Source: Microvirga roseola
GTDB taxonomy: Bacteria > Pseudomonadota > Alphaproteobacteria > Rhizobiales > Beijerinckiaceae
NCBI RefSeq assembly: GCF_020866965.1
Contig: NZ_JAJATX010000010.1
Coordinates: 27,173 to 91,172 of the forward strand
Length of the DNA stretch: 64,000 bases
Reading direction: 5' to 3'
The notes beneath the pieces were generated by a model that was not told the DNA's origin, searched no databases, and saw only the letters and a list, made by a program, of their open reading frames with translations. The translations under genes and the position numbers were made by a program. Below are positions 25,674-33,952 of the stretch, in pieces (position 1 is the first letter of the stretch; every line of letters begins with the position of its first letter).

Positions 25674-25692
25674 GTTTATATGAATTATAAAC
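25674..25692. promoter_or_regulatory. 19-bp inverted repeat before the TonB receptor
   Basis: GTTTATA-TGAAT-TATAAAC is a perfect 7-bp inverted repeat with a 5-bp spacer, 174 bp before the receptor start. The length and AT content fit a FUR-family operator, and TATAAA inside it could be a -10 behind TTGTGA (25665-25670). The regulator is unknown. Confidence 0.45.
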
Positions 25693-25866
25693 AGCAAGGT
25701 TCCTCTATTCTGAGCGATAATGTGGCGTAGTTTGTAGTAATTAAAAAATATAGTGCTTGCATGATTTTAAGCGAGTCCATAGTCAGGGCCGCGAACAGCG
25801 ATCTGCTGACGTGAATGCGCACGAGCCCGTCGGGGCCATGTCCGCGCGAAGAGTCTAGGGGCTACA

Positions 25867-28047
25867 ATGAACCGTCGTTTTCTCCTGAGCGTGGGTGTGA
25901 GTTTCGCATCCCTTGTCGTCATGGCCGCATCCAGCAAGCCTTCCTTTGCGCAGGCCGTGTCGGATTCCGGCGCCATTGCTCTTGAAACGATCACCATTGA
26001 AGGGCAGGGCGGGACGGCGACAGGGCCGGTGAACGGTTACGTTCCCAGCCGCACGACAACCGGCGCGAAGACCGGCACGCCGATTGAGGAGATTCCGCAG
26101 TCGATCTCGGTGATCGGCCGCGAGCAGATCGAGGATCGCCAGGCTCAGAAGGTCGACGAGGCGCTCCGCTACACGGCAGGCGTCTACGCGCAGCCCTTCG
26201 GTTTCGATTCCGATACGGACTGGTTCTACATCCGCGGCTTCGATGCCGGGCAGACGGGCGTTTTCCTGAATGGCCTGCCGCTCTACCAATACGGCTTCGG
26301 CGGATTCTACATCGATCTCTTCCTCCTCGAGCGCATCGAGGTACTCAAGGGTCCGAGTTCGGCCCTGTACGGCGGTAGCTCGCCCGGCGGTCTGGTGAAT
26401 CTCGTGAGCAAGCGTCCGGCTACCGAGAGCCTCCGCTACGTCGAGACGGGCATCAACAGCTGGGGCAACGGCTATGGCGCATTCGATCTCGGCGGAGCGC
26501 TCGACAGCAGCAAGATCTGGTCCTACCGCCTGACCGGAAAGATCTCCGGCGGCGGATGGGAGACCGAGAAGGCCAAGGATTTCCGCGGCGTCATCGCGCC
26601 TGCGCTGACGTTCCGCCCCAATGCCGACACGGAGCTGACCGTGCTCGGGTCGTATCAGCGTCTCGATCTCTCCCACACGGGAGGATTCCTGCCTTACGTC
26701 GGTACGGTCGTTCCCGCGCAATTCGGGTACATCCCGCGCCGGTTCTACTACAACGAGCCTGGTGTCGATCTCTACGTTCGCGATCAGGCCATGATCGGGT
26801 ACGAGTTCGAGCATCGCTTCAATGACGTCTGGACGGTCCGGCAGAACCTTCGCTACGCCCATACGGATTCGAAGGAGCGCGGGCCTTACCCCTACGGATA
26901 TCTCGATCCGGCCACCGGATTCCCTGGCCCGAACCCTGTGGGCCCCGACTTCCTGCTCTACCGCATCGGCTTCGATCACCATACGGTGGTGGATACGTTC
27001 TCGGTCGACAATCAGGCCGAGGCAAAGTTCGATACCGGTCCGCTCAGGCACACGCTGCTCTTCGGGCTGGACTACAAGTACTACAATATCGACCACGTCC
27101 AGGCCTCCGTCGGCGGAACGCCGCTGAGCCCGGTCAACCCGATCTACGGCGTGCCGCAGGGGCCGACGGTTCCCTATCTCGACCAAGACCTCATCATGAA
27201 CCAGGTCGGGTTCTATGCGCAGGACCAGATCAGGCTCGGCGGCTGGATCGCGAGCCTGAGCGGGCGCTACGATCACGTCACGGCGGAGAGCACCGATAAA
27301 GCGGGATCCGCCAATTTCGAGGAGGAGGCGGGCGAGTTCAGCGGACGCCTTGGCCTCGGCTACGAGTTCGAGAACGGATTGACGCCCTATGTCGCGGTCT
27401 CCCGCTCGTTCGATCCCGTCATCGGCTCGGACTTCTACGGCAAGCCCTTCGAGCCCGAGATCGCGCGGCAATATGAAGTCGGCATCAAGTACAAGCCGAC
27501 CTTCTTCGATGGTCTGATCACGGCGTCCCTGTTCGATCTCACCCGTGAGAACACGCTCACGGCCGATCCCGTCAATTCGTTCTTCGAGGTTCAGCTAGGC
27601 GAGGTTCGTTCCCGCGGCTTCGAGGTCGAGGCGCTGGCGAACATTGCCGATGGCCTGAAGGCGATTGCCACATTCACCGCCTATGACATCGAGATCACCC
27701 GTGACACCAACGCCGCGCTGATCGGCAACCGCCCGAACGTGGTGCCGGAGATCCTGGCGTCGGGCTGGCTCGACTACACGGTCCAGGAAGGTCCTCTCAA
27801 AGGTCTCGGGTTCGGTGCCGGCGTGCGTTATGCAGGTTTCTCCTACGCGGATAACGAGAACACCCTGAAGGTGCCGTCGGCGACCGTGGTCGATGCCGCG
27901 ATCCGGTATGCCTGGGACGATTTCGAGGTTGCCCTGAACGTGAACAACGTCTTCGACAACCGGTACGTGGCCTCCTGCCAGACGCAGTACACCTGCAACT
28001 ATGGTGCAGGGCGGGTCGCGACCCTGAAGGCAAGCTACAAGTGGTAA
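25867..28047 (+). CDS. TonB-dependent siderophore receptor
   Basis: A 726-aa outer-membrane receptor. A signal peptide (about 1-29, ending SFA|QAV) is followed by a TonB-box-like ETITIEG, the plug domain (about 70-175: TPIEEIPQSISVIGREQIED, then FYIRGFDAG, VLKGPSSALYGGSSPGGLVN) and a 22-strand barrel. Two Cys near the C-terminus (VASCQTQYTCNYG) are typical of the FhuA/FoxA-like siderophore subgroup. The chain ends in KASYKW, an aromatic end as expected for barrel assembly. It is divergent from fhuD-fhuB-sip and followed directly by the ATPase gene, so ferric hydroxamate siderophores are the likely cargo. Confidence 0.93.
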   Translation: MNRRFLLSVGVSFASLVVMAASSKPSFAQAVSDSGAIALETITIEGQGGTATGPVNGYVPSRTTTGAKTGTPIEEIPQSISVIGREQIEDRQAQKVDEALRYTAGVYAQPFGFDSDTDWFYIRGFDAGQTGVFLNGLPLYQYGFGGFYIDLFLLERIEVLKGPSSALYGGSSPGGLVNLVSKRPATESLRYVETGINSWGNGYGAFDLGGALDSSKIWSYRLTGKISGGGWETEKAKDFRGVIAPALTFRPNADTELTVLGSYQRLDLSHTGGFLPYVGTVVPAQFGYIPRRFYYNEPGVDLYVRDQAMIGYEFEHRFNDVWTVRQNLRYAHTDSKERGPYPYGYLDPATGFPGPNPVGPDFLLYRIGFDHHTVVDTFSVDNQAEAKFDTGPLRHTLLFGLDYKYYNIDHVQASVGGTPLSPVNPIYGVPQGPTVPYLDQDLIMNQVGFYAQDQIRLGGWIASLSGRYDHVTAESTDKAGSANFEEEAGEFSGRLGLGYEFENGLTPYVAVSRSFDPVIGSDFYGKPFEPEIARQYEVGIKYKPTFFDGLITASLFDLTRENTLTADPVNSFFEVQLGEVRSRGFEVEALANIADGLKAIATFTAYDIEITRDTNAALIGNRPNVVPEILASGWLDYTVQEGPLKGLGFGAGVRYAGFSYADNENTLKVPSATVVDAAIRYAWDDFEVALNVNNVFDNRYVASCQTQYTCNYGAGRVATLKASYKW

Positions 28048-28907
28048 TGCGCGGGGCGCCGTCTCAGGGCGGCGCCATCACATCCCCGTCCATGTCGACT
28101 GCATTCTGTCCCGATCCGATCGCTGATGCCGGAGATCCCCTGTTCGCGCTGAACGAGGTGAGTTTCTCCATTCCGGGACGCATGCTTCTCCAGCCCCTCA
28201 CGCTGACCCTTCCCGGGCGGCGCGTGATCGGGCTGATCGGTCACAACGGATCGGGCAAGTCCACCCTGATCAAGCTTCTGGCCCGTCAGCAGCCCGCATC
28301 GGGCGGCGTCATATCCTTCGAGGGGAGGGTGCTCTCCGAGTGGGGCGACCGGCCTTTTGCCCGAAAAGTAGCCTATCTGCCGCAGCAGACGCCACTGGGC
28401 TCCGGCATGCTCGTCAGGGAACTCGTCGCGCTCGGCCGCTATCCTTGGCACGGGCTGCTCGGCCGCTTCGGTCCCGAAGACCGCAGGAAGGTGGCCGAGG
28501 CCATGGCGCTGACGGATGTCGAGCCGTTCGCCGAGCGCTTGGTCGACACCCTGTCCGGGGGCGAGCGGCAGAGGGTCTGGCTGGCGATGCTGGTGGCGCA
28601 GGATGCCAAGTGCCTCCTGCTCGACGAGCCGATCTCCGCTCTGGACGTTGCCCATCAGGTCGAGGTGCTGGCCCTTGTGAAGCGACTGGCGCAGGAGCGC
28701 GGCCTGGGGGCTGTCGTGGTGCTGCACGACGTCAACATGGCGGCACGCTTTTGCGACGAGATCCTCGCCCTGAAAGGCGGGAGTCTGATTGCGCACCGTG
28801 ATCCCAGAGACATCATGACCCCGGACTGTCTCCAGTCGATCTATGGCATCCCCATGGATGTCATCGCCCATCCGGTCACCGGAAACCCGATCAGCTTCGT
28901 CCGCTGA
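28047..28907 (+). CDS. fhuC: Fe(III)-siderophore ABC transporter ATP-binding protein (FhuC-like)
   Basis: A 286-aa ATPase. Walker A is GHNGSGKST (about residue 70), the signature is LSGGERQRVWLAML (about 170), Walker B is CLLLDEPISALD (about 190) and the switch His is in VVLHDVN. LGRYPWHG between them is typical of FepC/FhuC-type ATPases. ATG at 28047 overlaps the receptor stop (TAATG); a later ATG at 28092 would remove a 15-residue unconserved leader and is a real alternative. It should energise the FhuB/FhuD importer encoded on the opposite strand. Confidence 0.9.
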   Translation: MRGAPSQGGAITSPSMSTAFCPDPIADAGDPLFALNEVSFSIPGRMLLQPLTLTLPGRRVIGLIGHNGSGKSTLIKLLARQQPASGGVISFEGRVLSEWGDRPFARKVAYLPQQTPLGSGMLVRELVALGRYPWHGLLGRFGPEDRRKVAEAMALTDVEPFAERLVDTLSGGERQRVWLAMLVAQDAKCLLLDEPISALDVAHQVEVLALVKRLAQERGLGAVVVLHDVNMAARFCDEILALKGGSLIAHRDPRDIMTPDCLQSIYGIPMDVIAHPVTGNPISFVR

Positions 28908-28910
28908 GCG

Positions 28911-28928
28911 GCCCTAGTCCCTTAGGGC
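28911..28928 (+). terminator. Hairpin after fhuC
   Basis: GCCCTA-gtccct-TAGGGC forms a perfect 6-bp stem starting 4 nt after the fhuC stop. CCCTTTT follows about 6 nt later, so it can act as a weak intrinsic terminator separating the siderophore operon from the urea operon. Confidence 0.45.
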
Positions 28929-28957
28929 GACGCCCTTTTGGCCTCGTATTTGGGCTT

Positions 28958-29022
28958 TCGCCGATTTTCTGGGCGTTCCGCAGGCAATTTCACCTTTTGG
29001 GATCCTCTCGCCGATTCTCCGG
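28958..29022. repeat. Direct repeat upstream of the sigma-54 promoter
   Basis: TCGCCGATTTTCTGG (28958-28972) recurs as TCGCCGATTCTCCGG (29008-29022), 13 of 15 identical and exactly 50 bp apart, close to five helical turns. The copies lie about 78-92 and 28-42 bp before the -24 element. They could be activator sites, but they do not match the NtrC consensus I know. Confidence 0.35.
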
Positions 29023-29048
29023 CAGAGGCAGGGTGTTTTCTCCGATCT

Positions 29049-29064
29049 TGGCATGGTCCTTGCA
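29049..29064 (+). promoter_or_regulatory. Sigma-54 (RpoN) promoter of the urea operon
   Basis: TGGCATG-GTCC-TTGCA matches the -24/-12 consensus TGGCACG-N4-TTGC with one change, and the GG and GC dinucleotides are separated by the required 10 bp. Transcription would start near 29075, about 38 nt before urtA. RpoN control with NtrC-type activation is the standard arrangement for nitrogen-scavenging genes. Confidence 0.8.
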
Positions 29065-29112
29065 TGGAGCTTCCGTGCTGCACCTGAAACAGGGCAGGCA
29101 AGGGAGAGACCT

Positions 29113-30402
29113 ATGTCGATATTCAATATCTCGCGGCGAAACCTGATGGCGCTGAGTGCGGCAGCGCTGGTTTCCAGCGCCCTGGCCGGGACTGCGACGG
29201 CTCAGGAGACGATCAAGGTTGGAGTTCTGCACTCCTTGTCCGGCACGATGGCGATCAGCGAGACGACGCTGAAGGACGTCATGCTGATGCTCATCGAGGA
29301 GCAGAATAAGAAGGGCGGGCTGCTGGGCAAGAAGCTCGAAGCCGTCGTGGTCGATCCGGCCTCCGACTGGCCGCTCTTCGCCGAAAAGGCCCGCCAGCTC
29401 ATCAGTCAGGACAAGGTCGCGGCCGTGTTCGGCTGCTGGACCTCCGTGTCGCGCAAATCCGTGCTGCCGGTCTTCAAGGAACTCAACAGCATCCTGTTCT
29501 ATCCCGTCCAGTACGAGGGCGAGGAGAGCGAGCGGAACGTGTTCTACACGGGCGCCGCGCCGAACCAGCAGGCGATCCCGGCGGTCGACTATCTTGCCGA
29601 GGAAGAGGGCGTGGAGCGCTGGGTGCTCGCCGGAACGGACTATGTCTATCCGCGCACGACTAACAAGATTCTCGAGGCCTACCTGAAGTCCAAGGGCGTG
29701 AAGCCCGAGAACATCATGATCAGCTACACGCCTTTCGGCCATTCCGACTGGCAGACCATCGTGGCCGACATCAAGAAGTTCGGCTCCGCGGGCAAGAAGA
29801 CGGCGGTCGTCTCCACGATCAACGGCGACGCCAATGTGCCGTTCTATAAGGAGCTCGCCAACCAGGGCGTGAAGGCGACGGATATTCCCGTGGTCGCCTT
29901 CTCGGTGGGCGAGGAAGAACTCGCCGGCATCGACACCAAGCCGCTCGTCGGCCACCTTGCCGCCTGGAACTACTTCCAGTCGGTCGATACGCCGGAGAAC
30001 AGGGAATTCATCGCGAAGTGGAAGACCTTCACCAAGAACGACAAACGCGTCACCAACGACCCGATGGAGGCGCACGTCGTCGGCTTCAACATGTGGGTGA
30101 AGGCGGTCGAAAAGGCCGGAACGACCGATCCCGACAAGGTCATCGACGCCATCGTCGGCGTTCAGGTTCCGAACCTCACCGGCGGCGTCTCGGAAATGCT
30201 GCCGAACCACCACATCACGAAGCCGGTCCTCATCGGCGAGATCAAGGAGGACGGCCAGTTCGACACCGTCTGGCAGACCGACGGCCTCGTTCCGGGCGAT
30301 GCCTGGTCGAAGCACCTCGAGGGCTCCAAGGACCTGATCGCCGACTGGAAGACCCTGAAATGCGGCAACTACAACACCGTCACCAAGAAGTGCGGCGCGT
30401 GA
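29113..30402 (+). CDS. urtA: Urea ABC transporter substrate-binding protein
   Basis: A 429-aa periplasmic binding protein of the Leu/Ile/Val-like type. ATG at 29113 has AGGGAGAGA upstream and begins a leader with SRRNLMALSAAALVSSALAG. UrtA hallmarks include TIKVGVLHSLSGTMAISETT, FGCWTSVSRKSVLPVF, FYPVQYEGEESERNVFYTGA and LVGHLAAWNYFQS; the CWTS and YEGEE regions distinguish UrtA/FmdD from amino-acid binders. FmdD (short-chain amides) is related, but adjacent urease genes decide for urea. First gene behind the sigma-54 promoter. Confidence 0.95.
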   Translation: MSIFNISRRNLMALSAAALVSSALAGTATAQETIKVGVLHSLSGTMAISETTLKDVMLMLIEEQNKKGGLLGKKLEAVVVDPASDWPLFAEKARQLISQDKVAAVFGCWTSVSRKSVLPVFKELNSILFYPVQYEGEESERNVFYTGAAPNQQAIPAVDYLAEEEGVERWVLAGTDYVYPRTTNKILEAYLKSKGVKPENIMISYTPFGHSDWQTIVADIKKFGSAGKKTAVVSTINGDANVPFYKELANQGVKATDIPVVAFSVGEEELAGIDTKPLVGHLAAWNYFQSVDTPENREFIAKWKTFTKNDKRVTNDPMEAHVVGFNMWVKAVEKAGTTDPDKVIDAIVGVQVPNLTGGVSEMLPNHHITKPVLIGEIKEDGQFDTVWQTDGLVPGDAWSKHLEGSKDLIADWKTLKCGNYNTVTKKCGA

Positions 30403-30417
30403 CCTGGTGCTGAAGAC

Positions 30418-30441
30418 GAGGGTGGCCATGGGGCCGCCCTC
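30418..30441 (+). terminator. Attenuator-like hairpin between urtA and urtB
   Basis: GAGGGTGGCC and GGCCGCCCTC form a 10-bp stem with one G-U pair and a 4-nt loop; CCTCCTTTTT follows 7 nt later. It fills the 68-nt urtA-urtB gap and could end a fraction of transcripts, giving more binding protein than permease. Confidence 0.55.
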
Positions 30442-30470
30442 TCGATCCTCCTTTTTCAAAGCGTGATTGA

Positions 30471-32063
30471 ATGTTCTGCTTGCGCCATCTCCTGCGAGCC
30501 GTCGTCCTTCTGGTCGGTTTCACAGCCACCGCTGTCGCGGGACCTTATGAGGACGCGCTGCCGAAATTCTCCGCAGGCAGCTATTCCGAAACGGACGAAG
30601 CCATCGGCGCTGTGGCGTCAAGCGGCCACCCCATGGCTCAGGCCGTCATCGAAGCCCTGCAGGACGGAAGGCTCCTGGCCGGCAATGGACAAGTCTTCAT
30701 TCGCGATCCGTCGGGTGGTCTCGTCAATGCCGCCACGGGCCAGGCCTTTGGGGCGGCTCCCGCAGACCTGAAACCGGTTCGCGTCAACAATCGCGTGCGC
30801 CGCGCCATCGAGGCTGCCCTCGGCGGGCTGACGCTGCTCAGCCCGAATGCGGGAACGCGCATGGAGGCGGCCCGCGCCGTCTTCCGCTCTCGCGATGAGG
30901 CGGCTCTGCCCAATCTCGATAAGGCCGTTGGACAGGAAGGCGATGCGGGCGTGAAGCAGGCCCTGCAGGAAGCCCGCGCCGCGATCCTGCTGACCAAGGC
31001 CGATGCTTCTGCGGAGGACCGGCTTTCGGCGGTCTCAACCCTTCGGGCGCGCGGCGATCAGGACGCCCTGGCGCTCCTGTCCAACCTGTCTGCCGACAGC
31101 CCGCCGGCGCTGGTGGCCGCCGCCCAGCAGGCGGCCGACGCTGTCCGCTCGCGCCTGGAGTTCTGGAGCGCCGTCCAGAACGTCTGGTACGGCATTTCGC
31201 TCGGATCCGTGCTGCTGCTCGCGGCCATTGGCCTTGCCATCACCTTTGGCACCATGGGCGTCATCAACATGGCCCATGGCGAGATGGTGATGCTGGGGGC
31301 GTACACCACCTTCGTGGTGCAGGAACTCATTCGCACCTATTCGCCGGGCCTCTTCGGCGCATCGCTTTTCATTGCCCTTCCGCTCGCCTTCCTGGTCGCG
31401 GGCGCCGTCGGCATCCTCATCGAGCGCAGTGTCATCCGCTTCCTCTATGGCCGTCCTCTGGAGACGCTGCTTGCGACCTGGGGCCTGTCCCTCATCCTGC
31501 AGCAGGGCGTCCGCACGATCTTCGGGCCCACGAACCGGGAGGTGGGAACGCCTGCCTGGATGAGCGGCGCATGGGAGATCGGAGCCTTGAGCCTGACCTA
31601 TAACCGCATCGTCATCGTGGTCTTCGCCTTTTCCGTCTTCGCAGTCCTGCTCCTGGTCCTGCGATACACCTCGCTCGGACTCTTCGTCCGCGCGGTGACT
31701 CAGAATCGGCGCATGGCAGGCTCCATGGGCATCCGCACGAGCCGCATCGATGCGCTGGCCTTCGGCCTGGGCTCCGGCGTGGCGGGCATTGCGGGCGTCG
31801 CGCTCTCTCAGATCGACAATGTCAGCCCCAATCTCGGGCAGGGTTACATCATCGACAGCTTCATGGTCGTCGTCTTCGGCGGGGTCGGAAACCTCTGGGG
31901 TACGCTCGTGGGCGCAATGACGCTGGGCGTCGCCAACAAGCTGCTCGAACCCTATGCCGGCGCGGTGCTGGGCAAGATCGTGCTCCTCATCGCCATCATT
32001 CTCTTCATCCAAAGACGTCCGCGCGGTCTCTTCGCGCTGAAAGGCAGAGCGGTGGAAGCATGA
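30471..32063 (+). CDS. urtB: Urea ABC transporter permease UrtB
   Basis: A 530-aa protein. Residues 1-23 are a signal sequence, about 25-225 form a periplasmic helical-repeat domain (VNNRVRRAIEAALGGLTLLS, DALALLSNLSADSPPALVAAA in part), and about 235-525 are the LivH-type membrane domain (YGISLGSVLLLAAIGLAITFG in part, VINMAHGEMVMLGAYT). The large periplasmic N-terminal extension is normal for UrtB and separates it from LivH. The start lacks a strong ribosome site. It lies after the hairpin and overlaps urtC by four bases. Confidence 0.94.
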   Translation: MFCLRHLLRAVVLLVGFTATAVAGPYEDALPKFSAGSYSETDEAIGAVASSGHPMAQAVIEALQDGRLLAGNGQVFIRDPSGGLVNAATGQAFGAAPADLKPVRVNNRVRRAIEAALGGLTLLSPNAGTRMEAARAVFRSRDEAALPNLDKAVGQEGDAGVKQALQEARAAILLTKADASAEDRLSAVSTLRARGDQDALALLSNLSADSPPALVAAAQQAADAVRSRLEFWSAVQNVWYGISLGSVLLLAAIGLAITFGTMGVINMAHGEMVMLGAYTTFVVQELIRTYSPGLFGASLFIALPLAFLVAGAVGILIERSVIRFLYGRPLETLLATWGLSLILQQGVRTIFGPTNREVGTPAWMSGAWEIGALSLTYNRIVIVVFAFSVFAVLLLVLRYTSLGLFVRAVTQNRRMAGSMGIRTSRIDALAFGLGSGVAGIAGVALSQIDNVSPNLGQGYIIDSFMVVVFGGVGNLWGTLVGAMTLGVANKLLEPYAGAVLGKIVLLIAIILFIQRRPRGLFALKGRAVEA

Positions 32064-33196
32064 AAACCCAATCGCTGCTCGACAGGCAGAGCATCGTCGT
32101 CCTCGCGCTGCTCGCCGCCGCGGCCATCCTGGTGCCGGTCCTCAACGGGATCATGGCACCGGGATCGGCGCTGCATCTCTCCGACCATCTCGTGCCGCTT
32201 CTCGGCAAGTACATCTGCTTCGCCCTGCTGGCGCTCTCGGTGGACCTGATCTGGGGCTTCTGCGGTATTCTCTCCCTCGGGCACGGTGCCTTCTTCGCGC
32301 TCGGGGGCTACGCCATGGGCATGTATCTCATGCGCCAGATCGGCCCTCGGGGCGTCTATGCCGATCCGATCCTGCCCGATTTCATGGTGTTCCTGAACTG
32401 GAAGGAGCTGCCATGGTTCTGGTACGGCTTCGACTGGTTCCCTTTCGCCGCCCTCATGGTGCTGCTGGCGCCGGGTGCGCTCGCCTTCGTCTTCGGCTGG
32501 TTTGCCTTCCGCTCCCGCGTCACCGGCGTCTATTTCTCCATCATCACCCAGGCAATGACCTTCGCCCTGATGCTGGCCTTCTTCCGCAATGACATGGGGT
32601 TCGGCGGCAACAACGGTCTGACGGATTTCAAGGATGTCGTTGGCTTCCCGCTGCAGGCGGGCGCGACGCGCCTCGTCCTGTTCGTGCTCTCGGTGCTGGC
32701 GCTCGCAGGCGGATACCTGCTCTGCCGCTGGGTCATTTCCTCCAAGTTCGGCAAGGTCCTTGTCGCCGTGCGCGATGCGGAGAGTCGCACCCGGTTCCTG
32801 GGCTATCGGGTCGAGCATTACAAGCTCGCCGTGTTTACCCTGTCCGCCATGCTGGCGGGCGTCGCCGGCGCGCTTTACGTGCCACAGGTCGGCATCATCA
32901 ACCCGAGCGAGTTCGCGCCCGCCAACTCCATCGAGGTCGTGATCTGGGTGGCGGTGGGCGGCCGCGGGACGCTGGCCGGGGCGATCCTCGGCGCATTGGT
33001 CGTCAATGCGGGCAAGACCTGGTTCACCGGCGCTCTTCCGGAGTTCTGGCTCTTCGCGCTCGGCGGTCTCTTTGTCTTCGTCACGCTCTTCATGCCTCGC
33101 GGCATTCTCGGGTCCGCCCAGGATCTCTGGGAACGATCCCGGCAGCGGTTTCGCACGAACCGGCCTGCCGAAGCCCTGTCTCCTGCCGCGGAGTGA
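32060..33196 (+). CDS. urtC: Urea ABC transporter permease UrtC
   Basis: A 378-aa LivM-type permease with about ten helices. Blocks include LWGFCGILSLGHGAFFALGGYAMGMYLM in part (about 55-85), FRSRVTGVYFSIITQAMTFA, and the cytoplasmic EAA-like region FGKVLVAVRDAESRTRFLGY that contacts the ATPases. The insertion GPRGVYADPILPDFMVFLNW before helix 4 is seen in UrtC rather than LivM. Its start overlaps the urtB stop (ATGA). It pairs with UrtB as the urea channel. Confidence 0.94.
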   Translation: MKTQSLLDRQSIVVLALLAAAAILVPVLNGIMAPGSALHLSDHLVPLLGKYICFALLALSVDLIWGFCGILSLGHGAFFALGGYAMGMYLMRQIGPRGVYADPILPDFMVFLNWKELPWFWYGFDWFPFAALMVLLAPGALAFVFGWFAFRSRVTGVYFSIITQAMTFALMLAFFRNDMGFGGNNGLTDFKDVVGFPLQAGATRLVLFVLSVLALAGGYLLCRWVISSKFGKVLVAVRDAESRTRFLGYRVEHYKLAVFTLSAMLAGVAGALYVPQVGIINPSEFAPANSIEVVIWVAVGGRGTLAGAILGALVVNAGKTWFTGALPEFWLFALGGLFVFVTLFMPRGILGSAQDLWERSRQRFRTNRPAEALSPAAE

Positions 33197-33199
33197 ACC

Positions 33200-33952
33200 A
33201 TGAACGCGCCCGTCACGCCGTCCCTTCTTTATCTCGACAATGTCACCGTCTCCTTCGACGGCTTCCGCGCCCTGAATGCCCTGTCGCTGGCGGTGGACCA
33301 TGCGGAAATGCGCGCCATCATCGGCCCGAACGGGGCCGGCAAGACGACGATGATGGACGTGATCACCGGCAAGACGCGGCCCAACGAGGGAACGGCCCTG
33401 TTCGAGGGCACTTACGACCTGACGGCTCTGGACGAGGCGGCGATCGCGGAACTCGGCATCGGCCGGAAATTTCAGACTCCGACCGTCTTCGACATGCACA
33501 GCGTGGAGGACAATCTGCTGCTCGCTCTCAAGGAGGAGCGGGGGCCCATCGCCACCCTGTTCTCCCGTCGCACCAGGGAGGAGCGGGAGCGGATCGATGC
33601 GCTGCTGGAACGCGTACGTCTCACCGCCCACCGGCACCGCAAGGCTGGGGAACTGTCTCACGGTCAGAAACAATGGCTCGAGATCGGCATGCTGCTGGCG
33701 CAGGAGCCTAAGCTCCTCCTGATCGACGAGCCTGCGGCCGGCATGACCGATCAGGAAACCGCCGACACGGCCGATCTCCTGCGCGACATCGCGCGGACCA
33801 AGGCGGTGATCGTGGTGGAGCATGACATGACCTTCGTGCGCGACCTCGGCGTCAAGGTCACCTGCCTGCACGAGGGCTCTGTGCTGGCCGAAGGCTCCCT
33901 CGATGCGGTGAGCTCCAATGAACGCGTGGTTGAGGTTTACTTGGGCCGATGA
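33200..33952 (+). CDS. urtD: Urea ABC transporter ATP-binding protein UrtD
   Basis: A 250-aa LivG-type ATPase. Walker A GPNGAGKTTMMDVITG (about residue 37), a signature-region variant LSHGQKQWLEIGML instead of LSGGQ (about 150), and Walker B LLLIDEPAAGMTDQET. SHGQKQWLEIGM is characteristic of UrtD. Begins 3 nt after urtC and overlaps urtE. It works with UrtE as the ATPase pair. Confidence 0.94.
   Translation: MNAPVTPSLLYLDNVTVSFDGFRALNALSLAVDHAEMRAIIGPNGAGKTTMMDVITGKTRPNEGTALFEGTYDLTALDEAAIAELGIGRKFQTPTVFDMHSVEDNLLLALKEERGPIATLFSRRTREERERIDALLERVRLTAHRHRKAGELSHGQKQWLEIGMLLAQEPKLLLIDEPAAGMTDQETADTADLLRDIARTKAVIVVEHDMTFVRDLGVKVTCLHEGSVLAEGSLDAVSSNERVVEVYLGR

Larger units (their letters stand above)
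25306..25866. promoter_or_regulatory. Divergent siderophore-locus promoter region
   Basis: This 561-bp AT-rich gap separates fhuD from the TonB receptor. It holds an AT-rich tract for the fhuD promoter (25340-25385), a possible -35/-10 pair (TTGCAC at 25502, GTATTA at 25525), an Irr-box-like element (25532-25548), a 32-codon open frame (25554-25652), and a 19-bp inverted repeat (25674-25692). The region 25700-25760 is also AT-rich (TAATTAAAAAATATAG) and may contain the receptor promoter proper. Confidence 0.5.

Noticed and set aside
25674-25692. Zur box
   Set aside because: The half-sites GTTTATA/TATAAAC and 5-bp spacer do not fit the GTTATA-type, shorter-spaced alphaproteobacterial Zur pattern.
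25855-27471. 538-codon minus-strand frame across the TonB receptor
   Set aside because: Low-complexity Arg/Glu/Val-rich antisense product without domains; the receptor on the plus strand is complete.
31952-33871. 639-codon minus-strand frame across urtC and urtD
   Set aside because: Charged, repetitive antisense product typical of GC-rich codon shadows; urtC and urtD are unambiguous.
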